Assembly: GCA_030754235.1 (NCBI GenBank)
Contig: JASMAS010000076.1
Span: 1-64,000 of the forward strand
Direction: 5' to 3'
From: Litorilituus sp.
GTDB taxonomy: Bacteria; Pseudomonadota; Gammaproteobacteria; Enterobacterales; Alteromonadaceae
Length of the DNA: 64,000 bases
Positions 18,212 through 28,357 of the stretch are shown piece by piece (positions within the stretch are counted from its first letter, which is position 1; every line of letters begins with the position of its first letter). The position numbers were made by a program, and so were the translations under genes. The notes beneath the pieces were generated by a model, which was not told the DNA's origin, ran no database searches, and saw only the letters and a program-made list of their open reading frames with translations.

Positions 18212-19096
18212 ATGTTTGAGCAAGCCCTAATTTTTTTTCAGCAATCTCCCTACAATTTTACGCTATGTATTGGTATTCTTTCTTTAATGGTGGGTAGCTT
18301 TCTCAACGTGGTGGTTTATCGTCTACCGAAAATGATGCACAACGACTGGTATCAAGAATGTCGACAATTTCTCGCTGATGAAGTTAAAGATATTCCAGCT
18401 CAGGACATAGAGACTATCACTTTATCTAAACCAGATTCGACTTGCCCCCAATGTGATCATAAAATTCGCTTTTACGAAAATATTCCTCTGTTAAGTTGGT
18501 TAATGTTAAAAGGAAAATGTAGTCAATGTAATAATGCAATTTCAATAAGGTATCCACTTGTTGAAGCCACTACCGCATTATTAAGTGTCATTGTTGCACA
18601 ACACCTCGGCGTGAGCTTTAACACTTTATGTGTGGTGTTATTAACTTGGGGTTTAATCAGTTTAACCTTGATTGATTTAGATCATATGTTATTGCCCGAT
18701 CAAATTGTTATGCCGCTACTTTGGTTAGGTTTACTACTCAATATAAATAGCACCTTTGTTCACTTAAGCGATGCAGTCATAGGTGCTACTGTGGGCTATA
18801 TGAGCTTATTTAGCGTTTTTTGGCTATTTAAGTTGTTAACGGGTAAAGAAGGTATGGGCCATGGTGATTTTAAGCTTTTCGCCTTATTTGGTGCATGGAT
18901 AGGTTGGCAGCTATTACCCATTCTTATTCTAATGGCTTCTGTTGTTGGCGCTATCATTGGCATTAGTTTAATGTTATTTAAAAACCATCAACGAGAACAA
19001 GCTATTCCTTTTGGCCCTTATTTAGCTATTTCAGGTTGGATAACGCTTTTATGGGGAGAAGAGATCTGGACATGGTATTTAGCGTTCATAGGTTAA
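18212..19096 (+). CDS. pilD: Prepilin peptidase / N-methyltransferase
   Basis: Bifunctional inner-membrane enzyme that cleaves prepilin leaders and methylates the new N-terminal Phe. The N-terminal domain has the zinc tetracysteine CPQC...CSQC. The two catalytic aspartates are in DLDHMLLPD and in GMGHGDFK (GxGD family). About eight membrane helices, 294 aa. Follows pilABC and precedes coaE by 4 bp, as in many gammaproteobacteria. Confidence 0.97.
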   Translation: MFEQALIFFQQSPYNFTLCIGILSLMVGSFLNVVVYRLPKMMHNDWYQECRQFLADEVKDIPAQDIETITLSKPDSTCPQCDHKIRFYENIPLLSWLMLKGKCSQCNNAISIRYPLVEATTALLSVIVAQHLGVSFNTLCVVLLTWGLISLTLIDLDHMLLPDQIVMPLLWLGLLLNINSTFVHLSDAVIGATVGYMSLFSVFWLFKLLTGKEGMGHGDFKLFALFGAWIGWQLLPILILMASVVGAIIGISLMLFKNHQREQAIPFGPYLAISGWITLLWGEEIWTWYLAFIG

Positions 19097-19100
19097 GCAC

Positions 19101-19721
19101 ATGTCAGACTTAATAATTGGCCTAACCGGTGGTATTGGTAGCGGTAAATCAACAGTAGCAAATTTTTTTGCTGATTTAGGTGTTGATATTATTGATGCTG
19201 ATATTATTGCCCGAGAGGTAGTTGAGGTAGGTAGACCCGCCCTATCGGCTATAAAAAATCAATTCGGATCAGAGTATCTTCTAGAAAATGGTCAATTAAA
19301 CCGAACGCTGTTACGTCAAAGAGTTTTTTCAGATCAAAAAGACAAAAAATGGCTAAACAACTTGCTGCACCCTTTAATTAGAGAGCAGCTTATTTTGCAA
19401 ACTAAGCAGGCGAAAAGTGACTATTGTATTGTAGTTGCTCCATTACTTATTGAAAATAATTTGCACACCATGGTCCGTCGTGTTTTAGTCGTCGATATCA
19501 GTGAAGCACAGCAAATAGCGCGCACATGCAAGCGTGATAATAACTCAATAGAGCAGGTTGAGGCCATCATAGCTAGCCAAGTAAGCCGTAAGACACGTTT
19601 AGCTCAAGCCGATGAGGTTATCACTAATGATCAGACTTCATTAAAGGACGTCAAAAAAGACGTTTTTCATTTACACCAGTATTATTTAGCACTTGTCGCT
19701 AATGAGAAACGCATAAACTGA
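19101..19721 (+). CDS. coaE: Dephospho-CoA kinase
   Basis: Catalyses the last step of coenzyme A synthesis, phosphorylating the 3'-OH of dephospho-CoA. The P-loop is GLTGGIGSGKS (8-18), followed by IIDADIIAREVV and the lid region NNLLHPLIREQL. Length is 206 aa. Starts 4 bp after pilD. Confidence 0.97.
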   Translation: MSDLIIGLTGGIGSGKSTVANFFADLGVDIIDADIIAREVVEVGRPALSAIKNQFGSEYLLENGQLNRTLLRQRVFSDQKDKKWLNNLLHPLIREQLILQTKQAKSDYCIVVAPLLIENNLHTMVRRVLVVDISEAQQIARTCKRDNNSIEQVEAIIASQVSRKTRLAQADEVITNDQTSLKDVKKDVFHLHQYYLALVANEKRIN

Positions 19722-19831
19722 ACAAGTTGAAAAATAATCAAAGAATATCAGTTAAATAATTCGCCATTTTATTTTTCTATGGTTAATATAGCCAAACAAG
19801 ACAAACTAGCTATTACTGCCAATTTCTTTGC

Positions 19832-20593
19832 ATGACAACTATTTTATATGAACACCCGCTCAATGAGCGAATTCGTAATTATCTAAAACTTGAGCAGCTT
19901 TTTGCTCAGGCCTATTCCTATATTAAAGATGAAGTAACTAATGGCAATTTCCACACCCATTATCAGGTTTTTTTCAATGCTGTCTTTGCCATCACAGACA
20001 CCCTAGATCGAAATGACATACGTGGCGATTTAATCAAGGACTTGGAAAAGCTTCAACAAAATTTAGTTGTTTGGTCTCAAGCACCTGATATTGACACTAG
20101 TGCTTTAGAGGACAATTTAAAAGAAGCTGTAGCTCTGACAAGTCGCTTAAAATCGAGTTCACAAACTTGGGGGCAGTTAAAAGATCACAAACTTATTGCT
20201 AGCTTAAGAAAACGATCTGCAATTCAAGGGGGGAGCTCTAGTTTTGATTTACCCCAGTTACAATTCTGGTTACATCAACCCTGCGAAAAAATCTCAGCTG
20301 ACGTAAGGCTCTGGTTATCATGCCTTGATGATATTAAGCAGTCTTTAGCACTTGTTTTAAAGTTTATTCGCCAACGTGATCAATTTCAACCGATTGAAAC
20401 GGATAGTGGTTTTTATCAAGATAATGGGGAAGGTTTATTACTATTACGCATAAAAATTGCTAAAAGTGAACAGTACTACCCTACCATTAGCGGAAATAAA
20501 TTTCGTTACTCAATTCGCTTTATGCTTCCTTGCGATCAAAGTGGCAGCCGTTATTCAAAACAAGCAACCAAATTTCAATTAGCCCGCTGCTAG
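19832..20593 (+). CDS. zapD: Cell division protein ZapD
   Basis: Z-ring stabilising protein (formerly YacF) that cross-links FtsZ filaments. The 253-residue sequence starts TTILYEHPLNERIRNYLKLE and contains the conserved RSAIQGGSSSFDLPQLQFWLH and CSLKSEQYYP-like KSEQYYPTISGNKFRYSIRF segments. Placed in coaE-zapD-yacG order as in E. coli, and facing the dcw cluster. Confidence 0.96.
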   Translation: MTTILYEHPLNERIRNYLKLEQLFAQAYSYIKDEVTNGNFHTHYQVFFNAVFAITDTLDRNDIRGDLIKDLEKLQQNLVVWSQAPDIDTSALEDNLKEAVALTSRLKSSSQTWGQLKDHKLIASLRKRSAIQGGSSSFDLPQLQFWLHQPCEKISADVRLWLSCLDDIKQSLALVLKFIRQRDQFQPIETDSGFYQDNGEGLLLLRIKIAKSEQYYPTISGNKFRYSIRFMLPCDQSGSRYSKQATKFQLARC

Positions 20594-20684
20594 CATTAAT
20601 TAAGCTTTTTTTGCACTAACATTATTAGCCAACAAATAAGCAAAAACTGTATAATATTATTAAACTTCTAACTATTTTTTAATT

Positions 20685-20921
20685 ATGACTTTAAAAGTAC
20701 CCTGCCCAACTTGTAATAAAAATGTTATTTGGCAACAAAGCAGTGAATTCCGACCTTTTTGCAGCAAACGATGTCAACTTATTGATTTAGGTGAATGGGC
20801 TGATGAAGGCCATAAAATTAGCCAAAATATTCAAGTAGAAAGTGAGTTAACCGAAGAAATGCTTGATGCGATGGAAGATGAATTTCTATTAAATAACAAA
20901 TTTTTTGTTGAGCCCGAATAA
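20685..20921 (+). CDS. yacG: DNA gyrase inhibitor YacG
   Basis: A 78-residue zinc protein; the E. coli homologue binds GyrB and inhibits gyrase. Zinc ligands are CPTC and CSKRC, followed by the conserved [14 protein letters not shown]. The acidic C-terminal tail fits the family. Ends 4 bp before the convergent mutT stop. Confidence 0.96.
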   Translation: MTLKVPCPTCNKNVIWQQSSEFRPFCSKRCQLIDLGEWADEGHKISQNIQVESELTEEMLDAMEDEFLLNNKFFVEPE

Positions 20922-20925
20922 AAAG

Positions 20926-21336
20926 CTACTTATCGCTGGCTAGCAGCTTGGTAATTATAGCTTGGTTAGCAGCGGGAAAATCCAGTGATTTAAGCCTATC
21001 GAGTGAAAACCAACCTTGACCTTGCCCTTCTTGGGCAATTGGCTCACCTGAATAATTATCAACAATAAAAACGTCTAAACAGACTTTCTTATCGCCATAA
21101 TCATGGTTAATAATTAGTAAGGGCAGACAAGTGAGTATTTCAATACCCACTTCCTCTTTTAGCTCTCTAAATAATGCCTGGGCAACAGTTTCACCTGCTT
21201 CTACTTTACCGCCAGGAAATTCCCACTTTCCACCTTGATGGCTTTCGACTAATCGTTTAGTGAGAAAATATTGCGTGTTGCCTTGCTCATCCAGAGCAAT
21301 GATGACACCAACGGCTACGTGAACTATTTTAGGCAT
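20926..21336 (-). CDS. mutT: 8-oxo-dGTP diphosphatase MutT
   Basis: Nudix hydrolase that removes mutagenic 8-oxo-dGTP from the nucleotide pool. The Nudix box reads GGKVEAGETVAQALFRELKEEVGI, a full match to GX5EX7REUXEEXGU. Length of 136 aa and position after secA match MutT of other gammaproteobacteria. Transcribed in the same direction as secA, 114 bp downstream. Confidence 0.95.
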   Translation of the reverse strand: MPKIVHVAVGVIIALDEQGNTQYFLTKRLVESHQGGKWEFPGGKVEAGETVAQALFRELKEEVGIEILTCLPLLIINHDYGDKKVCLDVFIVDNYSGEPIAQEGQGQGWFSLDRLKSLDFPAANQAIITKLLASDK

Positions 21337-21398
21337 ATTAGTGATTTAAGCTCAAGTGTATGGCTTTTTTTTATTCTGACTAGTCTATCACCATATAT

Positions 21399-21437
21399 CC
21401 TGAGTCTATCTAAGGATGTTTCTTTGCTAAACTCAGG
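21399..21437. repeat. CCTGAGT/ACTCAGG hairpin between secA and mutT
   Basis: CCTGAGT (21399-21405) and ACTCAGG (21431-21437) are inverted with a 25-nt loop. It resembles the 8620-8658 hairpin in both stem sequence and loop length. Confidence 0.45.
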
Positions 21438-21450
21438 GTACATAAGACGT

Positions 21451-24147
21451 CTAACTTAATTTACCGTGGCATTGTTTGTATTTTTTACCTGAGCCACAAG
21501 GACATGGTTCATTGCGGCCAACACGTGGTACTTGTGGCTTGTCTTCTATGCCTGAAGCGCTTTGGTGTTGAAATTTAGTAGGAACTTCAGACTTTCTATG
21601 CTGTTCTTCAACGGCTTCAACATCTGATTCTGCTTGAATTTGAACCTTAGACAAAATACCAATTACGTCGTACTTCAAGTTATCTAACATTTCTGTAAAT
21701 AACTCAAATGATTCACGCTTATATTCTTGCTTAGGATTTTTTTGTGCATGAGCACGTAATCCAATACCTTGGCGTAAATGATCCATTGCAGCTAAATGCT
21801 CTTTCCAGTGAGAATCTAAGCTTTGTAACATGACCGCTTTTTCAAATTGGCGTAATACGTCAGCGCCAACAACAGTTTCTTTGTCTTTATATACTTGCTC
21901 AAACTGGGCAACTATTTTCTCACGTAAGCTTTCTTCGTGTAATTTTTTATCTTCTTCAAGCCACTTAGTAATAGATAAATCAGTATTAAACTCGCCTTTA
22001 AGTTGCTCTTCAAGCCCTGTAATGTCCCACATTTCAGCTAACGATTGCGGCGGAATATGACCATCAATAATATTATTAATGACATCAGCACGAATATTTT
22101 CGACTACTTCACCAATATCTGATTCATCTAATAACTCATTACGTTGCTCGTAAATAACGCCACGTTGATCATTGGCAACATCATCATACTCTAAAAGCTG
22201 TTTACGCATATCAAAGTTACGGCCTTCTACTTTACGTTGGGCATTTTCAATGCTACGGGTTACCCAAGGATGCTCAATAGCTTCACCATGTTCCATACCT
22301 AGCTTACGCATCATATTTGAGATACGCTCTGAGGCAAAAATGCGCATTAATGAATCTTCCATTGAAAGATAGAAACGCGTTGCACCCGCATCACCTTGAC
22401 GGCCAGAACGACCACGTAACTGGTTATCAATACGGCGTGACTCATGACGCTCTGTAGCAACAATTTTCAATCCACCTAGCTCTAATATTCGTTGGTGATC
22501 TATTTTCCACTGCGCTTTTGCGTTTTCTATTTGCTCTTCAGTTGGATTCTTCAGTTTGGCAATCGCGGCATCTAAATTACCACCAAGCACTATATCAGTA
22601 CCACGGCCGGCCATATTTGTGGCAATAGTAACTGCGCCTTCTTTTCCGGCATCCGCAACAATTTCTGCTTCTTGGGCATGGAACTTAGCATTGAGTACTT
22701 TATGTTTAATTTTGGCTTTTTTCAGGAAGCTTGATAAAAACTCTGACGTTTCAATTGAAATGGTACCAACCAATACAGGCTGTCCACGTTTAACGCAGTC
22801 TTGAATATCAGCCAAAATTGCTTCAAATTTTTCTTCGCCTGTTAAGTAAATTAAATCAGCCATATCATCACGAATCATCGGGCGATGTGTTGGTATGATA
22901 ACCGTCTCTAGACCATAGATATGTTGAAATTCAAAAGCTTCGGTATCAGCTGTACCTGTCATACCTGATAGTTTTTCATATATTCTAAAAAAGTTTTGAA
23001 AGGTTATAGATGCTAGGGTTTGGTTCTCATTTTGAATGTTCACCCCTTCTTTTGCTTCTACGGCTTGATGCAGACCTTCAGACCAACGACGACCTTCCAT
23101 TGTACGACCAGTGTGTTCATCAACAATAACAATTTCACCCTCTTTAACAATATAGTCGACATCTTTTTGGAATAATTTATGGGCTCGTAATGCCGCCATG
23201 ACATGGTGTAACAGAGTGATATTTGATGCAGAGAATAGGGTTTGACCTTCTTTAAGTAGATCTGTTTCTCTTAAAATATCTTCAATACGAACTTGGCCAC
23301 GTTCAGTTAAGTAGATTTGTTTGGCTTTTTCATCAATAGTGAAATCACCTTCAACAAAGTCTTCAGACTGACCTGTTTCTTCATCTTTATCTTCTTCATT
23401 TTGAACTTCAAGATTAGGCACGATCGTGTTAATACTTTTATAAAGCTCAGAACTATCTTCTGCTTGGCCTGAAATAATCAGCGGCGTTCTTGCTTCATCA
23501 ATTAAAATTGAATCTACTTCATCGACAATAGCAAAATTCAGTTTTTTCTGTGAACGTTCTTCCGGTGAAAAAACCATATTGTCACGCAAGTAATCAAAAC
23601 CAAACTCATTGTTGGTTCCGTAGGTCACATCAGCTTGATATGCTGCTTGTTTGTCTTGTGCAGACATACCAGCAATATTACAACCTACTGTTAACCCTAA
23701 AAATTCAAATAACGGTCGACTCCAATCAGCATCACGCGTTGCTAGGTAATCATTGACTGTGATGACATGGACACCATCACCTGTTAATGCATTTAAATAG
23801 GAGGGTAGAGTTGCCGTTAACGTTTTACCTTCACCAGTACGCATTTCAGCAATTTTACCGTCATTTAATACCATACCACCAATCATTTGCACATCAAAAT
23901 GACGCATGCCAAATACACGTTTACTTCCCTCACGAACAACAGCAAAGGCTTCAGGTAAAATGTCGGTTAGTGTTTCATTGTTGGCAAGTCGATCTTTAAA
24001 TTCAGCTGTTTTTGCTTTTAATTCATCATCACTCAATGCCTCAAGGATCGGCTCAAGGGTATTAATTTTTTTTACTTCTTTGTGCATTTGTTTTAGTAGT
24101 CTATCGTTTCTACTACCAAACATTTTTGTTAACAACTTTACAAACAT
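21451..24147 (-). CDS. secA: Protein translocase ATPase SecA
   Basis: Motor ATPase driving preproteins through SecYEG. Walker A is MRTGEGKT, the DEAD-like box is DEVDSIL, and helicase motif VI appears as [11 protein letters not shown]. The preprotein cross-linking domain follows near residue 230. The C-terminal zinc finger [19 protein letters not shown] binds SecB. Length of 898 aa is normal. No secM-like gene is seen upstream; that position is taken by an M23 peptidase gene. Confidence 0.98.
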   Translation of the reverse strand: MFVKLLTKMFGSRNDRLLKQMHKEVKKINTLEPILEALSDDELKAKTAEFKDRLANNETLTDILPEAFAVVREGSKRVFGMRHFDVQMIGGMVLNDGKIAEMRTGEGKTLTATLPSYLNALTGDGVHVITVNDYLATRDADWSRPLFEFLGLTVGCNIAGMSAQDKQAAYQADVTYGTNNEFGFDYLRDNMVFSPEERSQKKLNFAIVDEVDSILIDEARTPLIISGQAEDSSELYKSINTIVPNLEVQNEEDKDEETGQSEDFVEGDFTIDEKAKQIYLTERGQVRIEDILRETDLLKEGQTLFSASNITLLHHVMAALRAHKLFQKDVDYIVKEGEIVIVDEHTGRTMEGRRWSEGLHQAVEAKEGVNIQNENQTLASITFQNFFRIYEKLSGMTGTADTEAFEFQHIYGLETVIIPTHRPMIRDDMADLIYLTGEEKFEAILADIQDCVKRGQPVLVGTISIETSEFLSSFLKKAKIKHKVLNAKFHAQEAEIVADAGKEGAVTIATNMAGRGTDIVLGGNLDAAIAKLKNPTEEQIENAKAQWKIDHQRILELGGLKIVATERHESRRIDNQLRGRSGRQGDAGATRFYLSMEDSLMRIFASERISNMMRKLGMEHGEAIEHPWVTRSIENAQRKVEGRNFDMRKQLLEYDDVANDQRGVIYEQRNELLDESDIGEVVENIRADVINNIIDGHIPPQSLAEMWDITGLEEQLKGEFNTDLSITKWLEEDKKLHEESLREKIVAQFEQVYKDKETVVGADVLRQFEKAVMLQSLDSHWKEHLAAMDHLRQGIGLRAHAQKNPKQEYKRESFELFTEMLDNLKYDVIGILSKVQIQAESDVEAVEEQHRKSEVPTKFQHQSASGIEDKPQVPRVGRNEPCPCGSGKKYKQCHGKLS

Positions 24148-24312
24148 CTTATTTAAACCATTTTTTTGAATTTAGTGAACAAGTTATTTTGTACACTACA
24201 TGAATTTTGTTATTAGTTTTTATCTACATGGGTATTAAACCAATTAGCCAGAGCTCTATCGAAGAGCAATTAGGTGTTCAGAAAAAGACATTTAACCAAT
24301 TATTCGCAGGGC

Positions 24313-25251
24313 TTATTTTGCTTTACGATAAACAAATTTTAGCGGATTAACCTGTTTATTATTAAGTAAAATTTCATAATGCACATGTGGACCTGTTGAG
24401 CGACCTGTACTGCCCATTTTTGCTATTACCTGTCCTTTAGTGACAACATCGCCGACGTTAACAAGCAAAGTTTTATTATGCCCATAGCGCGTTTTTAAGC
24501 CATCTCCATGATTGATTTCTATTAACTGACCGTAACCATAACGTTCATCTGCCCAACTAACGACACCCGAAGCGGTTGCAATAATGTCACCATCTTCTTT
24601 ACCCGCAAAATCAATACCTTTGTGCATAGCAGGCTTACCATGAAAAGGGTCTTTGCGCATACCGTAATACGAAGACAACCAGCCTTTTTTAATTGGTCGC
24701 CCAGATAAATAACGGCTATTTTCTATATGGTGACCTAAGTTCAAAGATTCAAGCGCTTGTAACTGATTTTCTTCATGTTTAAGCAAAACCTCTAAACTTG
24801 ATATTTCATTAAGTAACTGCGCAAATGACTTTCTTATCGTTTCACTTTCAACCGCAGATGGCCCACCGCTAGGCGGTATTTGCCGAAAATTAAATTCTTT
24901 TTCTGGAATATTTGCATTGTCAGCTAAACGCTCACCAAGTGCATTTAAGCGTAAAACTTGTGACTGAAGTTCTGCTAGTTTGATAGTAAGCGCGGTGAGC
25001 TGTTGTTTTTTTAGTTCAACTAGGTTTTCTGTAGAAGCTAATGTGTCGCTACTTTTTGCTGTTTGCGTGAGTGAGTTCTCACTAGCTAAATAATCTACTG
25101 TATTCTGTGGTTTTTCATTTGAGGAAAGCATCAAGTGGACAACCACACCTGAAATCAGTGCAAAAACTAATACAGCAGAAAGCCAGTGCAGCTTATTTAG
25201 TCGCATTGAAAATCTTACGTTTTTTCCACGGTATAGTAATGTTAAACTCAT
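24313..25251 (-). CDS. M23-family (LytM) peptidoglycan endopeptidase, membrane-anchored
   Basis: A 312-residue envelope protein: an N-terminal signal anchor (HWLSAVLVFALISGVVVHLML), a coiled-coil segment (about 70-190), then an M23 domain. Zinc-site residues are in MHKGIDFAGKEDGD (first His and Asp) and GPHVHYEI (H-x-H); RYGHN carries the auxiliary His. All catalytic positions are intact, so it is probably an active endopeptidase rather than an EnvC/NlpD-type activator. It lies upstream of secA, divergent from the DUF721 gene. Confidence 0.9.
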   Translation of the reverse strand: MSLTLLYRGKNVRFSMRLNKLHWLSAVLVFALISGVVVHLMLSSNEKPQNTVDYLASENSLTQTAKSSDTLASTENLVELKKQQLTALTIKLAELQSQVLRLNALGERLADNANIPEKEFNFRQIPPSGGPSAVESETIRKSFAQLLNEISSLEVLLKHEENQLQALESLNLGHHIENSRYLSGRPIKKGWLSSYYGMRKDPFHGKPAMHKGIDFAGKEDGDIIATASGVVSWADERYGYGQLIEINHGDGLKTRYGHNKTLLVNVGDVVTKGQVIAKMGSTGRSTGPHVHYEILLNNKQVNPLKFVYRKAK

Positions 25252-25318
25252 AGTGTGTTTTTTTATGTATTATTAGGGAGTACTTCCCTTTAATTCGCTG
25301 TTAAGTTCAGGTACAAAT

Positions 25319-25804
25319 ATGGCTCGTAAACCCAAAGCCCCGAAAGATATGTCAACGTTATTAAATTCGACGACAGGCACTTTGGCACAAATTAAAGCAA
25401 AAACCAACTCTTTGAATCAATTGTGTAACATTGTACGACAAATATGCCCTGACCTGCCAGAAGATGCGCTTAATATTGCCAATTTTTCTGAAAATACTTT
25501 GGTGATAGAAGTCAAATCGCCTGTTTGGGGGCAAAGGTTACAATTTGAACGTAATAATATTTGTCATTTATTAGCCGAGATGACCCGTGGACAATATACT
25601 CAAATAGAGATTAAAGTAAATCCTTTTGGGCATCAACAAGCCGCAAAAAAGGCAAGCTTTGCTCGTAATACCAAGACAATGTCAGCTAAAAACATGTCAA
25701 CAAAAAGTGCTCAACACCTTCTTGAAGTTGCAGAGCACGCACCACCAAGTTTAAAAGCCAAGCTTATAAAACTCGCCGGTGTAGCGAACAAGAATAAAAA
25801 TTAA
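25319..25804 (+). CDS. dciA: DUF721 protein, DciA-like helicase loader
   Basis: A 161-residue DUF721 protein. DciA is the replicative-helicase operator used by bacteria that lack the phage-derived DnaC. The KH-like fold is visible around LPEDALNIANFSENTLVIEVKSPVWGQRLQFERNNI, and the C-terminus is basic and probably disordered. The family assignment is clear; the name DciA follows from family membership and its position beside secA/lpxC. Confidence 0.85.
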   Translation: MARKPKAPKDMSTLLNSTTGTLAQIKAKTNSLNQLCNIVRQICPDLPEDALNIANFSENTLVIEVKSPVWGQRLQFERNNICHLLAEMTRGQYTQIEIKVNPFGHQQAAKKASFARNTKTMSAKNMSTKSAQHLLEVAEHAPPSLKAKLIKLAGVANKNKN

Positions 25805-25825
25805 TTTTTTTATTCACAAAACAAA

Positions 25826-25853
25826 AAAACCGAGCTGTTGCTCAGTTTTTTTT
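25826..25853. terminator. Bidirectional terminator between dciA and lpxC
   Basis: AAACCGAGC and GCTCAGTTT pair around TGTT with one C-A mismatch, flanked by A and T tracts on either side. The genes converge here. Confidence 0.7.
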
Positions 25854-25879
25854 ATATTTTATCTAGCGATTTTCAGCCA

Positions 25880-26800
25880 TTAAAATGTTGTTGCTGCAAT
25901 TTCTTGGTACTCAATTGGTGCCGATGCATTCGCTTGTTCAAAAGTCACCCACTCCCAAGAATCTTGCTGTTTAAACACTTCTCGAAGTAACATATTGTTT
26001 AAACCATGACCTGATTTAAAGGCGTTTAATTCGCCTAAAATACTCGCACTGCCCATGTATAGGTCACCAATAGCATCTAATATTTTATGCTTGACAAATT
26101 CATCATCATAACGCAATTCATTCTTATTGAGCATACGGTAATCATCAAGCACTATTGCATTTTCTAAACTACCACCAAGAGCAAGATTATGAGAACGGAG
26201 AAACTCAATATCTCGCATAAAACCAAAAGTACGTGCACGGCTAATTTCTTTGATAAAAGACCGGCTTGAAAAGTCCATACTCATGGTTTGACAAGTTGTG
26301 GCAATAACTGGATGCTCAAATTCAATAGCAAAGTTTACTCTAAAGCCATTGTAAGGTAATAGCTCTGCCCATTTATCGCCCTCTTCAACGCGAATCGCTT
26401 TTTTAATACGAATAAAACGCTTGGCCGCTTCTTGTGCTTCAATACCTACTGACTGAATTAAATAGACAAAAGGTAAAGCACTGCCATCCATAATTGGAAT
26501 TTCTGGCGCATCAACATCAATAATTAAATTATCGATACCTAAACCTGATACAGCGGCTAATAAATGTTCAACCGTTGATACTTTCACTTGTTGTTCATTG
26601 ACTAAACACGTACATAAGGTTGTTTCACCAACAGCATCAGGGGTTGCTTTAATATCAACTACAGGGTCAAGATCAACACGACGAAATACAATACCTGTGT
26701 TTTCTGGTGCAGGTCGGAGAGTAACCTGTACTTTTTCACCTTTATGTAATCCAACGCCTACAGTTGAAACTGCTGTCTTTAATGTACGTTGCTTGATCAT
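25880..26800 (-). CDS. lpxC: UDP-3-O-acyl-GlcNAc deacetylase
   Basis: Zinc enzyme for the committed step of lipid A synthesis. Zinc ligands and catalytic residues are in STVEHLLAA (His79 type), and in [13 protein letters not shown]-like [14 protein letters not shown] (H-x3-D) and SGHGLNN. The start [24 protein letters not shown] is canonical; length is 306 aa. It closes the dcw cluster downstream of ftsZ. The C-terminus lacks a long degradation tail but ends in hydrophobic ATTF. Confidence 0.98.
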   Translation of the reverse strand: MIKQRTLKTAVSTVGVGLHKGEKVQVTLRPAPENTGIVFRRVDLDPVVDIKATPDAVGETTLCTCLVNEQQVKVSTVEHLLAAVSGLGIDNLIIDVDAPEIPIMDGSALPFVYLIQSVGIEAQEAAKRFIRIKKAIRVEEGDKWAELLPYNGFRVNFAIEFEHPVIATTCQTMSMDFSSRSFIKEISRARTFGFMRDIEFLRSHNLALGGSLENAIVLDDYRMLNKNELRYDDEFVKHKILDAIGDLYMGSASILGELNAFKSGHGLNNMLLREVFKQQDSWEWVTFEQANASAPIEYQEIAATTF

Positions 26801-26963
26801 ATAGCCTCGCTTAACTTACCTTTTACTAATTGCCTTTTCTTTTGTTTGACCCAAAAATTCAGTGCTTACATTACGCTTAGAAATAAGTGGAGCTAACAAA
26901 ACAGACCACCTAAATTTGGCGGGCGCACAATATAACAAAAATAACCAATAAAATCAAAACCCC

Positions 26964-27002
26964 TGGTTTGTATTGCAACTTCACGGCTCAGCATACAAAC
27001 CA
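26964..27002. repeat. Perfect 10-bp inverted repeat between ftsZ and lpxC
   Basis: TGGTTTGTAT (26964-26973) is inverted as ATACAAACCA (26993-27002) with a 19-nt loop. It could be a weak ftsZ terminator on the minus strand (TTTTGATTTT follows) or an operator for lpxC, whose start is about 160 bp away. Confidence 0.45.
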
Positions 27003-27081
27003 ATACACAGATCGTGTTTTTCTGCAGCTAACAAAAAAAGCAACACGGTTTTATTTGCTATTTAGTTCATTAAATGTGTCA

Positions 27082-28251
27082 TTAGTCTGCTTGTTTACGC
27101 AAAAATGCCGGAATATCTAGGTAATTATCTAAATCGGCATGGGCCACTTTTTGTACATTGCTATCTGTCATCGTTACCGTTACCGTTTCTGCGGTTATTT
27201 CAGCTTGAGGTGCTGGAGTAGATGAATAATCCGCACCAACCACTTTTGCCTCAACCATAGGTGTAGGGTTTACTAAGGTTATATCAGGTTTACATTCAGC
27301 CCCTATACCTGTAGCAACGACAGTCACTCTTAATTCTTCGGTCATTTCTGGATCAATTACAGCGCCAACCACCACAGTAGCATTTTCACTAGCAAAGGCC
27401 TTAACAGCGTTACCTACCGTTTCGAACTCATCAATACTAATGTCCATGCCTGCAGTAATATTCACTAAAATACCGCGTGCACCCGCTAAATCGACATCTT
27501 CAAGTAATGGACTAGAAATAGCGGCCTCTGCTGCTTCCTCTGCTCTATCTTCACCCGATGCAATACCAGATCCCATCATAGCGGTGCCCATTTCTGACAT
27601 AACCGTTCGAACATCGGCAAAATCCACATTGATTAACCCTGGGCGAGTTATCAGCTCAGCAATACCTTGAACAGCGCCGAGTAAAACGTTATTAGCCGCT
27701 TTAAACGCATCAAGTAAACTTGTACCAGGGCCAAGTACTTTTAATAACTTTTCATTTGGAATAGTGATTAATGAGTCAACACTTTTTGCTAAGGCTTCAA
27801 TCCCTTGGTCGGCATAGCTCATGCGTTTTTTGCCTTCAAATGGGAACGGTTTAGTCACTACAGCAACGGTTAAAATCCCCATTTCTTTAGCAACTTCTGC
27901 AACAACAGGTGCAGCACCAGTACCTGTGCCACCGCCCATACCCGCAGCGATAAAGATCATATCTGCACCCTGTAGGGTTTGCGCGATAGTGTCTCTATCT
28001 TCTTCTGCAGCTTGTCGGCCAATGTTAGGATTAGCACCAGCACCTAAGCCCTTAGTGACATCAGATCCTAATTGTAAAGTGACATTGGCTGATGAGTTAC
28101 GCAATGCCTGTGAGTCAGTATTTGCTGTGGTAAATTCAACACCTTCAATGGTTTGACTTACCATGTGTTCAACCGCGTTACCGCCGCCGCCACCAACACC
28201 GATGACCTTTATGACCGCTTCTTCATTATGGTCTTCCATTAGTTCAAACAT
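27082..28251 (-). CDS. ftsZ: Cell division GTPase FtsZ
   Basis: Tubulin homologue that forms the Z-ring. The tubulin signature [10 protein letters not shown], the N-terminal [11 protein letters not shown] loop and the T7-loop region [11 protein letters not shown] are intact. A variable linker (about 320-370) precedes the conserved C-terminal peptide [11 protein letters not shown] that binds FtsA and ZipA. Length is 389 aa. Lies 106 bp after ftsA. Confidence 0.98.
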   Translation of the reverse strand: MFELMEDHNEEAVIKVIGVGGGGGNAVEHMVSQTIEGVEFTTANTDSQALRNSSANVTLQLGSDVTKGLGAGANPNIGRQAAEEDRDTIAQTLQGADMIFIAAGMGGGTGTGAAPVVAEVAKEMGILTVAVVTKPFPFEGKKRMSYADQGIEALAKSVDSLITIPNEKLLKVLGPGTSLLDAFKAANNVLLGAVQGIAELITRPGLINVDFADVRTVMSEMGTAMMGSGIASGEDRAEEAAEAAISSPLLEDVDLAGARGILVNITAGMDISIDEFETVGNAVKAFASENATVVVGAVIDPEMTEELRVTVVATGIGAECKPDITLVNPTPMVEAKVVGADYSSTPAPQAEITAETVTVTMTDSNVQKVAHADLDNYLDIPAFLRKQAD

Positions 28252-28357
28252 TTTTTCTCTCCGTTTTTTACTAAACTTGTCAGGTATAACCCCAACCTAT
28301 AAATCATTCTGTTTTTTACATTTTTTATCAAGGCTCGCTAGCAAGCTATTAATAAAG

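Noticed and set aside
20500-21450. secM-like arrest peptide regulating secA
   Set aside because: No short exported ORF with an arrest motif lies upstream of secA; the upstream neighbour is the M23 peptidase gene.
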